Shown: positions 25,062 through 36,806, numbered from the stretch's first letter. The stretch: 64,000 nt of DNA from Pleodorina starrii (GCA_030267565.1 BRXU01000023.1:1091001-1155000); one strand, 5' to 3'. Translations and numbers: made by a program. Notes: generated by a model not told the origin, from the letters alone.

Positions 25062-26106
25062 GACTGCAAAGGATACTGATCACGAGCTCCAGCTGATTTA
25101 GATAACGCCAAGATCTAGGCTCGGGCAGAGGTTTCTTCCGATCCCGAAAGCACAATTCAGTACCCAGTTAGGCCTACCTTCCTACAGTGGCCCAAATACC
25201 TCCTACTCAAGCCTCGTGACCTTCGATTGTTAACTTCAAGAGACATTGAGTCGCTGAGGCTTCCAGGCTGTACGGCAGGGCGCGAAGGACCGACAACCTC
25301 CGAACTCCTCTCTTCTCCCAAGCTTCTCTTTTCTGGCACGCTGCATATTATCGGGCTTATGATTTGTTTCAAGACAACACCCTCTCCATGCCCTGCGCCA
25401 TCTCACGTATCCCTAACCGTCGAAAGAAGCGCGCAACCCGCGCAAACGGCAAACCCATTCCAACAGAACGTCCCCGCATCCCTTCACACGGAGCCCTCAC
25501 TCCGGTGCCTTCCCTACCATTCCGTGCAGAATAGTACGTGCATCGTCCCGTCGTGACAAGCGGCGCTCGGGCACGACGTCGACGCAATGCCCTCCCCCCA
25601 GCCTCCGCGGACGCAGCTTAGGCCCACCGGAGCTTGATGCCGTATAACCCATGGCCTCCGAAACCCCCTTGACGCTCGCCACAAGCCTGCATCTCCATAA
25701 AGACCGGCGGGGACTGCTGCCGTGTTGTGGCAAAGGCCATGAAACCCAAAGGCGCGAGGGCCACGAACACGGAGAGGTCGAATCCCATCAGCTCTCACGC
25801 AAACAAACAAACAAACAAACAAACGCCAGCTTTCGGACCCGACTGCAGCGCCCGAACAGACGCGCGTCAATAACGACGCAATCGACCTCAGCCACAGCAC
25901 GTGGCACGCACACACGCACGTGTATCGCACCCTACCCCCTCCACCCCCCACCGCCCCCGACCCCGCAGGGTCCCGCCGCGGGTTACACCGCTTGCGGACG
26001 TCGCCTCCGTCCCTCTGCTGCGCTTCCGCCTTTCTCCCCCTCGCCCCTGCCTCGCCTCGCGGTTTCTTCTTTTACCCCTTGCCTCCGTCTCCGCCCCCCA
26101 AGGCCC
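25062..26106. other. Intergenic: CFAP36 promoter and NSE3 3' UTR
   Basis: Both flanking genes run leftward, so the left part is the CFAP36 5' region and the right part the NSE3 3' UTR. An (ACAA)n microsatellite lies at 25801-25823. No coding exon recognised. A copy of the dispersed element lies at 25999-26030, one of the few outside an intron. Confidence 0.45.
25983..25987 (-). terminator. TGTAA polyadenylation signal of NSE3 gene
   Basis: TTACA on the plus strand gives TGTAA on the gene strand ~120 bases after the NSE3-like stop codon. Confidence 0.55.
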
Positions 26107-29100
26107 TCAGCGCGCCCCGCTGGGCCCCGGGCCCGCCCCCCCGCCGCCGCCGTCCCCCCCCTCCTCCTCCTGCTGCTCCTCCTCCTCTTGGGCCTGCTGC
26201 GACAGCTGGTAGAACTGCGGCAGCGGTGCAGTTCGGTGCGGGAGGCGGGAATGGGATTGTATGAGTGCAATGGAGGGTAGGGTAGGAAGGCACACACAAA
26301 ACACTGGGATGCCTCCCCCAGCCCCCAACTGACCTGCCTTCTCCCACCCACCCCTTCCCCCTTCCTCAGCCCTCCCTCCCCCCTCCCTCATATCTCCCTC
26401 CCTCCCTCCCCTCACCTGCTCCCCCGCTTCCCCCCTCTTTCTTGCAAAATCACTCTTCAAAACCCCTCCCCCCTCCCCTCACCGGCTCCAGGGTGGTCTT
26501 GAGCTGCTCCTTGTTCACCTCCGCGGCCGCCACCTCCCCCCACATAAACACAGTCACCGTGCTGCCGTCAGCTGGGGGGGATAGGTTATCCACATATAGG
26601 CCGGAGCCGGAGGCGAGGGGGTGGGAGGCCCAAGGGGGGGGCCCAATGTGAGTGCAACGCGATGTTGGTAATGCGGGGAGGTGGTGGTGGGGGGTGGGGG
26701 GTGGGAGTTTGATGCGCGGCGAATGAGAGGAGCGGAGGGAGGGAGGGAGGGAGGGGGCAAAAGAGGGCAGTCCAATTGGGGCCTGTGGGCCTGACAGGCG
26801 GACAGACGGGCCCGGCGCCGGAGTCAGGCCACCTAGGACCCAAGGGGGAGAGGGTAGCGAGCAGGTGGGAAAGGAGGGGGGTTACAGCGGTGAAGGGACA
26901 ACAACGCCAGACCCAGGGGTCGGCGATGTGGTAGGGTGGGGTGGGGGCGGGGGCGGTTGGGTAGGCTCCAGGGCGCCTCACCCTCCCCTCCCACCTGCTG
27001 CCGGCTTCTCCGCTGTCAGGTACCTCTGGTCCACCATTTTCCTGACCAGCTCGTCCGGGTGACCCAGGCGGGGATGTGGCTGGGAGCGGTCGGAGGGGAA
27101 GCCCAGCATGGCCAGGTAGCGGTACAGCTCGTCTGGGAGGGAGGAAGGGAAGGGGGCAAGAGGTGCGAGAGCGGGTAGAGGGGAGGTCATGGAAGGACAC
27201 CCTCCGAGTTGGCAGGGTGGAAGGGGGGGCAAAAGAGCGGGCGGAGACGGAGGCGGAGGCCGGAAGGTGTACTGGCAGAGTCCAGTCCATTCCAGCCCAT
27301 TCCGATCCAATCCAGTTTCCAGTCCAGACACGGGGGCCCAGGGGGAGAGAGCGGCTAGGCACACGGGGGGGCACATACTAGGGGGCCACATTGAAAGCAG
27401 CTACGAGGCCTCAGGCGCGGGATGCCGGCCCCCCCGGCCGTGAGAGGGTATATTATCTTTCCCGAGGGTCATCGTGTGCGGGAACACGGCTGTGCTCCGG
27501 AACCCCAAACCCAACCTTTTACGCTTCTCCCTTCTCAACCACGCACACCCACCCAGCCACCATCGCTTCTGTTCCATAGTTGCGGCCTATACGTGGATAA
27601 ATCCCAACACTGCCACCTCCACCCACCCAGCCACCCACCCAGCCACCCACCCAGCCACCCATCCCGACCCACCCACCCTCGTTCATCCGCCCTCCGTTCT
27701 GCATAATGAGAGCCAGCACCACAACCTTGAACCCCTCCTCGCGGGGCGTGCCCTCAGACCCATCCACGAACTCGCAACGCAGCGCCGTCGGCAGTACGGT
27801 GCGGAGGACGTAGTACTGCGCGCCGCCGCCGCCGCCCTCGGCGTCGTCGGCGGCGGCGTCGCCGCCGCCGCCGCCGCGCGGTCGTACGACTTCCGCAATG
27901 TCGTACCCGAGGGTGCTGATGGCCTTGTGGCGCGCCCATGGCAGCCAGACGGAGCCCAGCCTGGGTGTACGGCAATGTGTGCCGTTGTACGGATGTTGTG
28001 TTGGTGGGTGCATGTGTACGGCAGGGGGGTGAGGCGGAGGGGAAGGGAGGGCGTGTCGAGGTTGGGTCCCTCTGGCCGGGCCCGCAACGCTGCTGTGGAT
28101 TCCTTCCTTTCTCCGGGCGTTACACTCTTTCCCTGCCCCCGCCCTCAAGCCCCAGCCAATCCTTTCTGCTCGTTCCCTTCGCTGTTTCCCTGGCTGATTC
28201 GCTCGCTGCTTCGCTCGCTCGCTCACTTTTTGAAGTTGAGGTGCGGCCCCACCGCCGCCTTTGCCGCCGCCGCCAACTTGGCCCTCTGCACCGGGTGCCC
28301 CGGCTTGGCACGGTTCGCAAACAGCATGTACCGCAGTACGGAGCCCGCCAGCTGCTCCTTGTCCTGCAGTACAGTACGACACAGTACGACACTGGAAGAA
28401 GTCCACGCTGCTGCCTACCGTCTCCTGTGGGTTGGGGGGCCGCGTGCGTGCGCATCGTACCGAGATGCTACGAATCCGCCACAGCAGCAGCTGTTGTGCC
28501 GCCGCCGTAAGTTCATTAGTTCACCGCTTTCCGGCCAAGTCTCCCAGGCCACCGCCTTATCCCCACCCACCGCCCCACCTCCCCGCCGCCTCACCCACCG
28601 CCCCACCTCCCCGCCGCCTCACCCACCCAACCACCCCACTCACCCACCCACCCACCCACCGCCTCTTTGAGATTTTGCCAGGTGTCACACTTCTCCTTGG
28701 CCGCCTCCCACTCGTCCTTGTAGCGCTTGATCTGGGTACGACACAATACGGTAATGACGTACGACAGAACATCAGTACGTCAGACTAGGCCTCCGGGCAA
28801 GGGCAAGGGCTGGGTTGGGGGGTGCGGAAGCACTCCTCAAGTCAAAGCCCTCGCGGCATCAAGTGGGTTCCTGCCGTACCCTACTTAAAAATCCTCTCAT
28901 CTCTCATCTCATCTCCAAACCCATCCGCCTCCACCACCCCATTCTGCCGCCCACCCCCACCTCCACCCACCCAGCCCACCTCCACCCACCCCCACCTCCA
29001 CCTCACCCCACCCACCCGTTGCCGCATCCTCGAAAGCTCATCCGCATTGATCTGCAGCGGCGCCTGCGGAGCCACTTGGGTCCTCCGCTGCTGCTGCTGC

Positions 29101-31022
29101 GTCTGCTGCTGCGTCTGCGTCTGGGTTTGGGACCGGTGCTGCCTCCCGCCCGCCCCCGCCCCCCGCCCCGCCCCCCGGGGCATCGGATCGTCGTCGTCGT
29201 CGCTGTCGCGCTCTCCCTCCCCGCCCAAATCGTCGTCCGGCGCCGTCACCCCCCGGCTGCTGCTGCCTCGCCCGCGGCCTCGGCCGCGGGCCCCCCGGCC
29301 GGCGGAGGCAGGCGGCTCGCCGGCAGCGGCAGCTGCGGCGGCGGCGCCGCGTCCGCGGGCCCCCCTCGCGCCGCGGCCCCCGCGCGGTGCTGCCGCCTTC
29401 GCGTCGCAGGGGCACACACCGGAGGGCCCAGTGGGAGGCGCAATGGGAGGAGGGAATGGCGGCAAAGGTCAGAAGGGAAGGGGGAAGGGAAGGAGGCAAG
29501 AAGGGGTTTCGGAGTGAAACTGGAGCCGGGAGGAAGCGAGCGCCGCTGTGGGGCGAAGCGGAGGGAGACGTCAGGGCAGCGACGGAGAGGGTTGATGATT
29601 ACGATGATGATGATAATGACTATGATTCTGATGATAACGATGATTATGATGGTTATGATGATGATGGTTATGATGATGATGGGGGCTTCCGGAGCGGCAT
29701 GGTGTGGATTGCGGAGAAGGGCAGCACACGCGCGTGTTGCCGGGTCCACTTGTGCCGCATGGGAGGGCACGGCAAGTGGGCCCGGTGAGATAGGGAGATG
29801 GGTTGAGGACGTCTGATTTTTGCAACCAGGGGCCCAGATGGGTTCTTGAAATGGCCGCCAAGGGCCTCACGGCCCAAATCAACCCAACCAAAGCCAACCC
29901 AGTCCAACCCAACCCAGGCCAGTCCAGCCCAGGCCGTTGCGTCCTTCCTCCCTCCCCTCCACATGAGAACCACTCACACACGCACACACAGACAGGCAGA
30001 CAAGTTGTTCTGCACGCACACATGCACACACGCAAACAGGCAAGTTCCCGACCAGGCCGCCTCCGCCCACCTCCTCCTCCTCAGCCTCCTCGCTTCCGCT
30101 GTCCAGAACAATGACGTCACTGTCGCTGCCGCCCTCGTCGGCTGCCGCCCCGGCCCCGCGCCCGCGGCCCCTCCCGCGTCCGCGCCCGCGTCCCCGGACA
30201 CCCTGCTCCCTACTGGCTGCCGCGGCCGACGCGCCGGCCCCGCGCCCGCGCCCGCGGCCCCGCCGACCGCCCCGTCCCCGCGCCCCGCCGTCGTAGTCCT
30301 CATCTCCACCGCCCCCGTCGTCATCTTCATCGTCGCTGATATCTCGCTCGTCATCTTCATCGTCGTCCTCCGATGCTGTTCCGTCCACCATGTCGTCAGA
30401 TACGTCGGAAACGCGGGCGCGCTTACGCGCGCCGCCGCCGGCGGCGGCGCCGCCGCGGGCAGCGGCGCCGCCGCTGGGGCGCTGGCTGTTGCGCCGCGCC
30501 GCGGCGGCGTCGACGAAGTCCTCGTCATCGCTGTCGGCGCCTTGGAGCTCGTCCAGCTGGCGCGTTTCGCGAAGCGGCGCACAGGATTTGCACGCGTGTC
30601 AGAATACAGGGGGGAGAGAGGGGGAACCACTAGGGAGTTTGGGTCTATTGGGATAGCGATGGAAAACGATGGACCGACATCGGGAGCTCCGATGCGAAGC
30701 CTGAGCACACGGGCTGGGGGCGCAACGGAATGGCAATTGGCGGAGGGATGGTGTCCTGCGGCGCCCGTTAGTACTTGGAGAGCGGCGGTGAGGTGAACCG
30801 GTGCGGGGATGTGTACTGCACGTCTCTTGACGTAGTGAGAACGCTCGTCGTCGTTGCAAAGGCGCATATCAGGTTATCCGCCCCAGCGCCATGCATGCTT
30901 ACCTCCTCGTATGCATTCCCATGCTCGTAGTTTTCGTCCGCGAACGTGCGGCGTGGCGCACGCTCGCGCCTGGGGCGTTGACTCATGCCGTCCGGACCTT
31001 GGCGCCAGGGGGCCTCCCCCAA
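26107..31022 (-). CDS. NSE3: NSE3-like MAGE-domain subunit of the Smc5/6 complex
   Basis: Nine phase-consistent exons: 31022-30903 (start at 31022, or at 30986 in the same frame), 30556-30071, 29396-29016, 28731-28660, 28363-28227, 27960-27677, 27132-26995, 26571-26483, 26214-26107; about 592-604 residues. The C-terminal ~250 residues form a MAGE homology domain: KEQLAGSVLRYMLFANR, LGYDIAEV, YYVLRTVLP, FKVVVLALIMQNGGRMNE, ELYRYLAMLGF, LVRKMVDQRYL and VTVFMWGEVAAAEV. In non-animals the single MAGE protein is NSE3, which with NSE1 and NSE4 forms the DNA-binding, ubiquitin-ligase module of Smc5/6 in DNA repair. The first ~340 residues are an unusual disordered region of acidic stretches (SEDDDEDDERDISDDEDDD) and RG/RGG tracts, whereas human NSE3 is ~300 residues in all. 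The tail is Glu/Gly-rich. Divergent from the gene at 31379. Confidence 0.85.
29592..29692. repeat. GAT/ATG microsatellite in NSE3 intron 2
   Basis: About 100 bases of irregular GATGAT, TATGAT and GATAATGAC units, strikingly AT-rich compared with the surrounding high-GC sequence. It lies in the intron between exons 30556-30071 and 29396-29016. Confidence 0.85.
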
Positions 31023-31378
31023 GAATAAAAGACGCTTCTGTGGCTATCAACCAAAACTACGACAGTACGCAGAGTGCTCAGCCTGTTAGGCAGTGAAAAC
31101 AGCGCGAATTGATAAAACAGTTGGCTTTAGTCCAAGTAAGTATGCACGTCCACTATCGCAGCAACAAAATGCGCCGGCAGCCCTAAGATTGCAAGAGCCG
31201 GGGGACTGCTCAGCGATCGGAAGTTCCCGCGCAACGATGTACAGCTAACTGCTTTTAACAACCCTTCCGGCCATCCATCCTTATATCCATGCGTTACATC
31301 ATCCTCCTTGCGCTTACAACTAACGGGCATTTTCTTCACGCAAGATAGCATTGCACACACCGAGGCGCGCCCTGGCCG
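31023..31378. promoter_or_regulatory. Divergent promoter region NSE3 / unknown membrane protein
   Basis: Only ~356 bases separate the two start codons, so both promoters must be here or overlap the 5' UTRs. No clear TATA box seen. Confidence 0.4.
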
Positions 31379-32869
31379 ATGGCGCGTACTAGGCGTCATG
31401 CCCAATACCTCCAAACGCTTCTCCGCCGGCTACTCGATGCCGGCTTTCAAGGCCTTATTCGCGAAGTCCTCGGATTGCCGTTTGCGCTCTCCCGGCCGGT
31501 CGCTCGGCTGGCCGCGGTGCTCCGCATCCCACCCGCGCTGCTGTGGGCTGCCCTCACAGCGCTCCTAGGCAGCGCCATCCTCGCGGTCAGCTGGATCCTC
31601 ACCGCCTTCATTCTCACGCTAACGCGGCCTCCTGACTACTCTAAGCCAGACGCCAATGGCGCCAGAGCGTCCGAAGAAGACGGTGTTGTCGCCGACGGCA
31701 GCGGCACAGCACCGGATCACTCGCCTGCTGCCCATGAGGGCATAGGCCCGCGCAGCGGCGGCAAGGAAGGCGGCGAGGCCAGTCCCGTCAGCAGCTGGCC
31801 ACTGGGCGACGAGGACGACACCGACGATGACGGAGGCGGCAGTAACGACGACGATGACGGCGACGGCGGCGGCGGCCGATCCGGCGGCATCGGGCGACGG
31901 GGGCCGCTGCCGCCGGGTAGGGGCAAGCGTACGGAGACGGGCCCCGCTGCTGTGTACAGCACCCGAAAGTCTGCGTGGGCTCGTCCCGCGCCGACGGGGC
32001 TTGCAGCGTCGTCGGCGGCGGCGGGTCTTCCCGTGGGGCCGCCGTATCTGATCGAGCAACATGCGGCGGAAGTACGGCGTCTCGTCGGCCGCGCCGCTGC
32101 CGTCATCCCCGCGACCGCCTTTGAGGCCGCGCGCTCTTGCGACGCGGTATTCGGCTTGCGGCTCGACGCTGGGGGCTACCGACGGCTACTCCTGGCGCAG
32201 AGGGATGGTGCCGTGGCGACGGCGGAGGCGCTGGCGGAGGCGGCGGAGGCGGGGGCTGGGACGCTGCCGCAGGAGGGCACGGCGGCGCTGGGACGCTTGG
32301 CGCTGCACGCCCACCTCGCGCGCTACCTGTACGGCATGCACGGCGGCGGCCCGGCGCCTGCGGCGGCGGAGGAGTCGAGGGAGGCGGGGCCGGGTGCAGG
32401 GGCCGCGACGGCGGCTGGCGCCGCCGCGGGGTCTGTGGCGGCTGCCGCCGGCGCCGAAGCCGCCGCCGCGGAGGCGGTCCTGGTCGACACCGCCGCGTTT
32501 GTACGACCAGCCGTACTAGCGGCGCTTGCGCGACGTCTCCGTCTGGAACTGTTGATGACTCAGCCGCCGGAGCAGCCCCGCTCGAGCTCCGGAACCGCCG
32601 CCGCCGATGCCGCCGCAGGCGGCAGCAGACAGAACAACCCTAGAATGCGCGCCCTTCACCACGCCGCCACCGCTGCCGCCGGCAACGCTGCACCTGCGCG
32701 AGCAGGGGGGGCGGCGCCGCCGCCGCCGTCGCCGTCGGCGCTGGCGGCGGCGATGCTCCGGCTGGTTTGGGAGGCCCACGTGGCGGATCCGGGTCGCGCC
32801 TGGTTTGCGGTGTGCGTGCTGGCGGGGCTGGCGAGGGAGCTTCGGTTGGTTTCGGCGCCGGAGGCGTAG
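31379..32869 (+). CDS. Unknown single-exon membrane protein
   Basis: Uninterrupted 496-codon frame with strong third-position GC, ending at TAG 32867-32869. I do not recognise a family. The N-terminal 45 residues form an amphipathic region rich in Arg/Leu (LQTLLRRLLDAGF), followed by a long hydrophobic stretch (residues ~51-81, LLWAALTALLGSAILAVSWI) that could be one long or two short membrane helices. Then comes a disordered Asp/Gly-rich segment (DEDDTDDDGGGS), and two helical, Ala/Leu/Arg-rich regions (YLIEQHAAEVRRLVGRAAAV; MLRLVWEAHVADPGRAWFAV) separated by alanine-rich linkers. Absence of introns is unusual among its neighbours. Start chosen as the first ATG of the frame. It could be a membrane-anchored adaptor, but nothing in the sequence shows a function. 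Confidence 0.6.
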   Translation: MARTRRHAQYLQTLLRRLLDAGFQGLIREVLGLPFALSRPVARLAAVLRIPPALLWAALTALLGSAILAVSWILTAFILTLTRPPDYSKPDANGARASEEDGVVADGSGTAPDHSPAAHEGIGPRSGGKEGGEASPVSSWPLGDEDDTDDDGGGSNDDDDGDGGGGRSGGIGRRGPLPPGRGKRTETGPAAVYSTRKSAWARPAPTGLAASSAAAGLPVGPPYLIEQHAAEVRRLVGRAAAVIPATAFEAARSCDAVFGLRLDAGGYRRLLLAQRDGAVATAEALAEAAEAGAGTLPQEGTAALGRLALHAHLARYLYGMHGGGPAPAAAEESREAGPGAGAATAAGAAAGSVAAAAGAEAAAAEAVLVDTAAFVRPAVLAALARRLRLELLMTQPPEQPRSSSGTAAADAAAGGSRQNNPRMRALHHAATAAAGNAAPARAGGAAPPPPSPSALAAAMLRLVWEAHVADPGRAWFAVCVLAGLARELRLVSAPEA

Positions 32870-35247
32870 AATGCATTAGAAGTTTCGGAGCGGCGGGCAG
32901 GGGGCAGTGGAGGCAACACCTCGGCGCTTGGACCGCTTACATTCTTGGGCCATTCTGCCTTTGGTTGCTGCGTGCTGCGCTGGCTGGAGAATTGGGCGCA
33001 ATCCAGTCCGGAACATTGGGGGCGGGGGGCGCCGCCTACCTCGCTAGGGGGGTTCGCTCCCAAAAGGCGCTTACGGCTGTAGGAAGCACCTTTTTCTACG
33101 GTGACGGGCCCCATTCGGGGTCTTGTGGGGCGAGGCGGGGCGCAAACTGGGTTGGGGTTTGGGGCATCCGTCGATTGGTAGGAGGAGGTGGAGGAGGGGG
33201 AGGTGAAGAAGGTTGTGAAGGAGGTTACGGGGGCGGCGCTGCTGCGGCCGATGCTCCACTGGGCCGGCCTCAACCCCACCCCACCCTGCCTGTGGCCTCA
33301 AGCCCTCAACCCTCCCCTGAGCCGCTGTGGTCACTTGGTCAGGGACGCCTTCGGACAGAGACGACAAGCCACCTTTGGTTGCCGGGCACACAGTCACACA
33401 CACAGTCACACACACATACACAGAGGCAAAGGCAAGGGCACAACGACATGGCAAAGCACCCCGCAGTCGCTAGGAAAGTGCACAACAGGCACCAGAAACA
33501 GCAAAGCAAAGCAGACGCAGCACACCACAGTACACCACATCCGTCAGGGACGGTAGGCAGGGGAGGTGTGGAAGGCTCGAAAGGCTCGGAAAGCACAGAA
33601 GGAACGTGTCAAAAGCTACGCTCATTACCACTTCTCCTATCTACACAGACCATGCCCAGCATCAGCATCCGCCCCTGGTGGATCTACTGTACGACGTCCG
33701 TAACATGTTCGTACTACCGGTAACATACGACATCCTTAACATGTTCGTACTACCGGTACTGTACTGCTGCAATACATTCGTCCCCTCCCATACATGCGCT
33801 CACACGAGAACGCCGAGTCCTGCTCTCAAGTCCTGCTACCCATCTGCCCGCTGAGGCGGTCGCCTGACCACCCAGCACTGACGGCTCATGCCCCCACAAA
33901 AATAATACACACACGCGTGCGCGCGTGCCGGCCAGCCCACACTTGGTCCCAAGCGCCCATCCACGAATGTCTCCCTAACTGTCATTCTAACGTGTACGGC
34001 AATCTAAACTGCCTAAGCACGCCTGCCGTAAGGTACGGCATCACACAGGCACTCGCCCACACTCGCATGTGTCTGCTTGCCTAACCTGATCTTACCCGGT
34101 TTGAAACTGACATCGCTTCACTTCTAAAGGCCTGTCAAATCTTGGGCCCTTCCTCTGCCTCCTGGCGGCGCTAACCCCACAAACGCACCCACTGTTGCCT
34201 GCGTGCTTGAGAGTCTGGGGGTTGGGGGTGGGGGAGGGAGCCAGCCGCGCCTGTCGCCTACCTATCCGCCGGCCCGCCCCGCCATCCCACCATCCCGCCC
34301 CACATTCGGGTTCCACTCTCTCAAGTCCCATCACACCGCCACCCAACCACCCAACCGGTCTCCGACGCACTGCTACACTGCCGTACTACTGCCGTACTAT
34401 ACTGCCGAACCTGCTGTACCGTACGTCCGTACCTCTCTCCCTTCGGGACAGCCCGAAGAGCCCCCCACTACACAACACAAACAAACAAACAAGCACGCAC
34501 GCAAGCACGCAAGCAAGCAAAGCGCGAACGTCTATAGAGCTAGTCCCCCCGAGTCAGTCCCGAGTCAGTCCCGAGTCAGTCCCGAGAGCTAGCCCCCCCG
34601 AGTCAGTGTGCCGGTTCACTGCGAGCACCCCCCCCCCCCCCACACACACAGCTCCTGCTGCCACTCCAAGCCCAGCTGCCTCCCCCCCACCTCCGCAAGC
34701 ACCACAAACGCCGCTCTCCAGTTGCCGCCAGGGGCCCCCCACGGGGCCAACCTGCGGACGGCAGCACCGGCCTTCCCCCCCTTCTTCCTGTACCTGCGCG
34801 CCGCCCTTCCGCACCACCACCCACCCACCACCGTCTCTCAATGGATCGGCGCCATTCCCTACGACAGCCCCTCCGCCCCCCAGACACACAAATACACACG
34901 CACACATACATCCCCGCCCTGGCATATCCCCTCCTGCATCCTACCAGCAGCTCCGAAGGCGAACCGTGAGCTGGTTGGTGCCTCATGCCGGCGCCAGTGA
35001 CCCGTGGGTCATCGATCCCCCGCCTGCGCCGCCACCGACCCGTGGGTCACCATGCCTCTCACAGTCGCCCCCAGGGCGAGCCACCGCCGCAGCCGCCTCC
35101 ACCGACACTGATGACCCGTGGGTCACCATGCCGTCGCCGCTGCTGCGGCCGCCGCCGCAACGCCAAGCTTCTCTCCCCACAGCGCCCCTAACACCACCAC
35201 CACCACCACCACCGCCACCGCCACCGCCGCCACTCGCTCCCGCGCCC
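32870..35247. other. Convergent intergenic region with short repeats
   Basis: No supported exon. Visible elements: a GTACTACCGGTA duplication (33700-33765, with AACATGTTCGTACTACCGGT twice); a CAAACAAACAAGCACGCACGC stretch at 34479-34520; CGAGTCAGTCC repeated four times at 34551-34610; and three copies of the palindrome TGACCCGTGGGTCA at 34998, 35035 and 35112. Confidence 0.5.
34998..35125. repeat. Three copies of palindrome (T)GACCCGTGGGTC(A)
   Basis: The 14-base palindrome TGACCCGTGGGTCA occurs at 34998-35011 and 35112-35125; a 12-base core match (GACCCGTGGGTC) with flanking C/A lies at about 35036-35049. Related GACCCATGGGTCAC lies at 44599-44612 and GACCCACGGGTC at 41647-41658. Confidence 0.8.
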
Positions 35248-36509
35248 TCATCGGTGCCGCCGGTAGTCCCGGCCGTCCCAATGCTCAAAGGCGTTGTTGT
35301 TGTACGGCACCGCCCCCGTGATGATATTGTACGGCGCCGCCTGCGTGGCTCGACAGCCCGACGGCCGCAGCGCCTGCGAGTCGCGCAGCGAGCGGCCGGC
35401 GCCCGCGGTGAAGTGGTTTCGGTGCTGCGTCGTGAACTGCGAGTCGGGCGGCACGTCGGTCGGCAGTAGCGGGCCGGAGGCGGCCTGGCGGAAGGGCGGC
35501 GGCGGCGGCGGCGCACCGGCGGTCAGCTCCGGTCGGAAGTCCACCTGCTTGGTGGTCCTGAACAGGACACGGGGACAAGGAAGGACGGGGACAGGGAAGA
35601 GGAGGGGGGCAGGCGACGGGGGTGGGGGCGGGGCCGAGGGAGGGCGGGGGCGAAGGCAGGGCGGGTGACGTGGGCGGGTGCTGGCTGGGCGCAACGTGAC
35701 GTGTGCGGTGTGTGGCAGCGCCCTGGTGGGTGGGACAGCGAGGTCATGCACGGACCTGGGGACCGGAGCGAGTTCATGTTTGTGTTCGTGTTCATTTTCG
35801 TGTTTGTGGTCGTAGGGGTTTTACCAGACCCGTCACACAAATCCAGACTGGTTGGCTATCCGCCCATCAATCCATCCACCCATCCGTCCGGGTGCGTGGG
35901 TGAGTGAGCGGGCGGGAACCGCCAATGCGCTGCTCGGGAGCCCCCACTCACTCACCTCCAGTCGTTGGGGTGGTTGGGAGGGACCATCTGCGACGCCCCG
36001 GGTCCCGCGCTCCGCTGCGGGGGTGAGGACGTGAGGACGTGAGGATGTGGGTCAGAGCGGGTGCGGGTGCCGGGCGGGTGAGAGCTGGTGCGGGTTGAGG
36101 ACGGGGGTGAGCGGGTTGCGGGTCAGCGGGTCAGCGAGCCAGCGGGTGTGGGGTTGAGAGGAGCCAGCGTAGAGAACAGCAGCAACGCAACGAAGCGCAG
36201 CGAAGAGGTTGTGGGTCAGCGGGTGGCGGGTGCGAGAGCAGCAACGCAACGAAGGGGAGCGAAGCTGCGCGCAGCAAAACTGCGCTCTGCCACGGCAGCG
36301 GCATCGGTGGATCGGTGGATCATCGGTAGCGCAAAGCCCAACGGCGCACACACACACACTCGTCGTACCACTCGTCGGAAGTCCGTCGGCGGCGGCGTGT
36401 AGTTGGTCCGACTCTCCGTCGAGTACGACCGCGGCGGCAGGCCCGCCGTCACGGGCCCACCGCTCGCCGCCCCCGACACGGCAGCCCAACGGGAGACCGA
36501 CCCTGCAGG
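35248..36509 (-). CDS. Unrecognised protein, possibly axonemal; 5' end unresolved
   Basis: Three supported exons: ~36509-36369, 36014-35956, 35557-35248, with junctions in phase; the start codon was not found. The frame stays open upstream to 36836 through a TGGGT repeat, which makes that stretch doubtful. The protein is rich in short Tyr/Phe/Pro/Asn/Thr patches: PRSYSTESRTNYTPPPTDFR, MVPPNHPNDWRTTKQVDFRP, DSQFTTQHRNHFTAG and APYNIITGAVPYNNNAF. Such spaced aromatic-Pro-Asn motifs are typical of microtubule-lining (MIP-type) flagellar proteins, but I cannot assign a family. The stop is TGA at 35250-35248. Confidence 0.5.
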
Positions 36510-36700
36510 TGGCGTCGCCGTCGCCGCTGCCGCCGCCGCCGACGACGATGGCCCAGGCCCCGCGCCCTGAGCCCTGCTGCGGTCGGCACCGCCGCCTGCG
36601 CTACACCCGGCGGCGGCGGCGGTGGGCGCCGCCGCCGCCGCTGCACCGCTGCCGCCGCTGCTGCATTGCGGAACGCCCAGGCTCCAATTCGACTGCTCCG

Positions 36701-36806
36701 TGGGTTGGGTTGGGTTGGGTTGGGTTGGGTTGGGTTGGGTTGGGTTGGGTTGGGTTGGGTTGGGTTGGGTTGGGTTGGGTTGGGTTGGGTTGGGTTGGGT
36801 TGGGTT
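36701..36806. repeat. (TGGGT)n pentanucleotide array
   Basis: About 21 perfect tandem copies of TGGGT over 106 bases. The unit is not the telomere repeat TTTTAGGG. Shorter TTGGG-rich stretches occur at 6530-6575, 29876-29935 (as CCCAA) and 41168-41205. Confidence 0.95.

Noticed and set aside
28815..29816. Long plus-strand frame over the NSE3 region
   Set aside because: Shadow of the RG-rich exon 29396-29016 on the minus strand, whose splice sites and phase fit NSE3.
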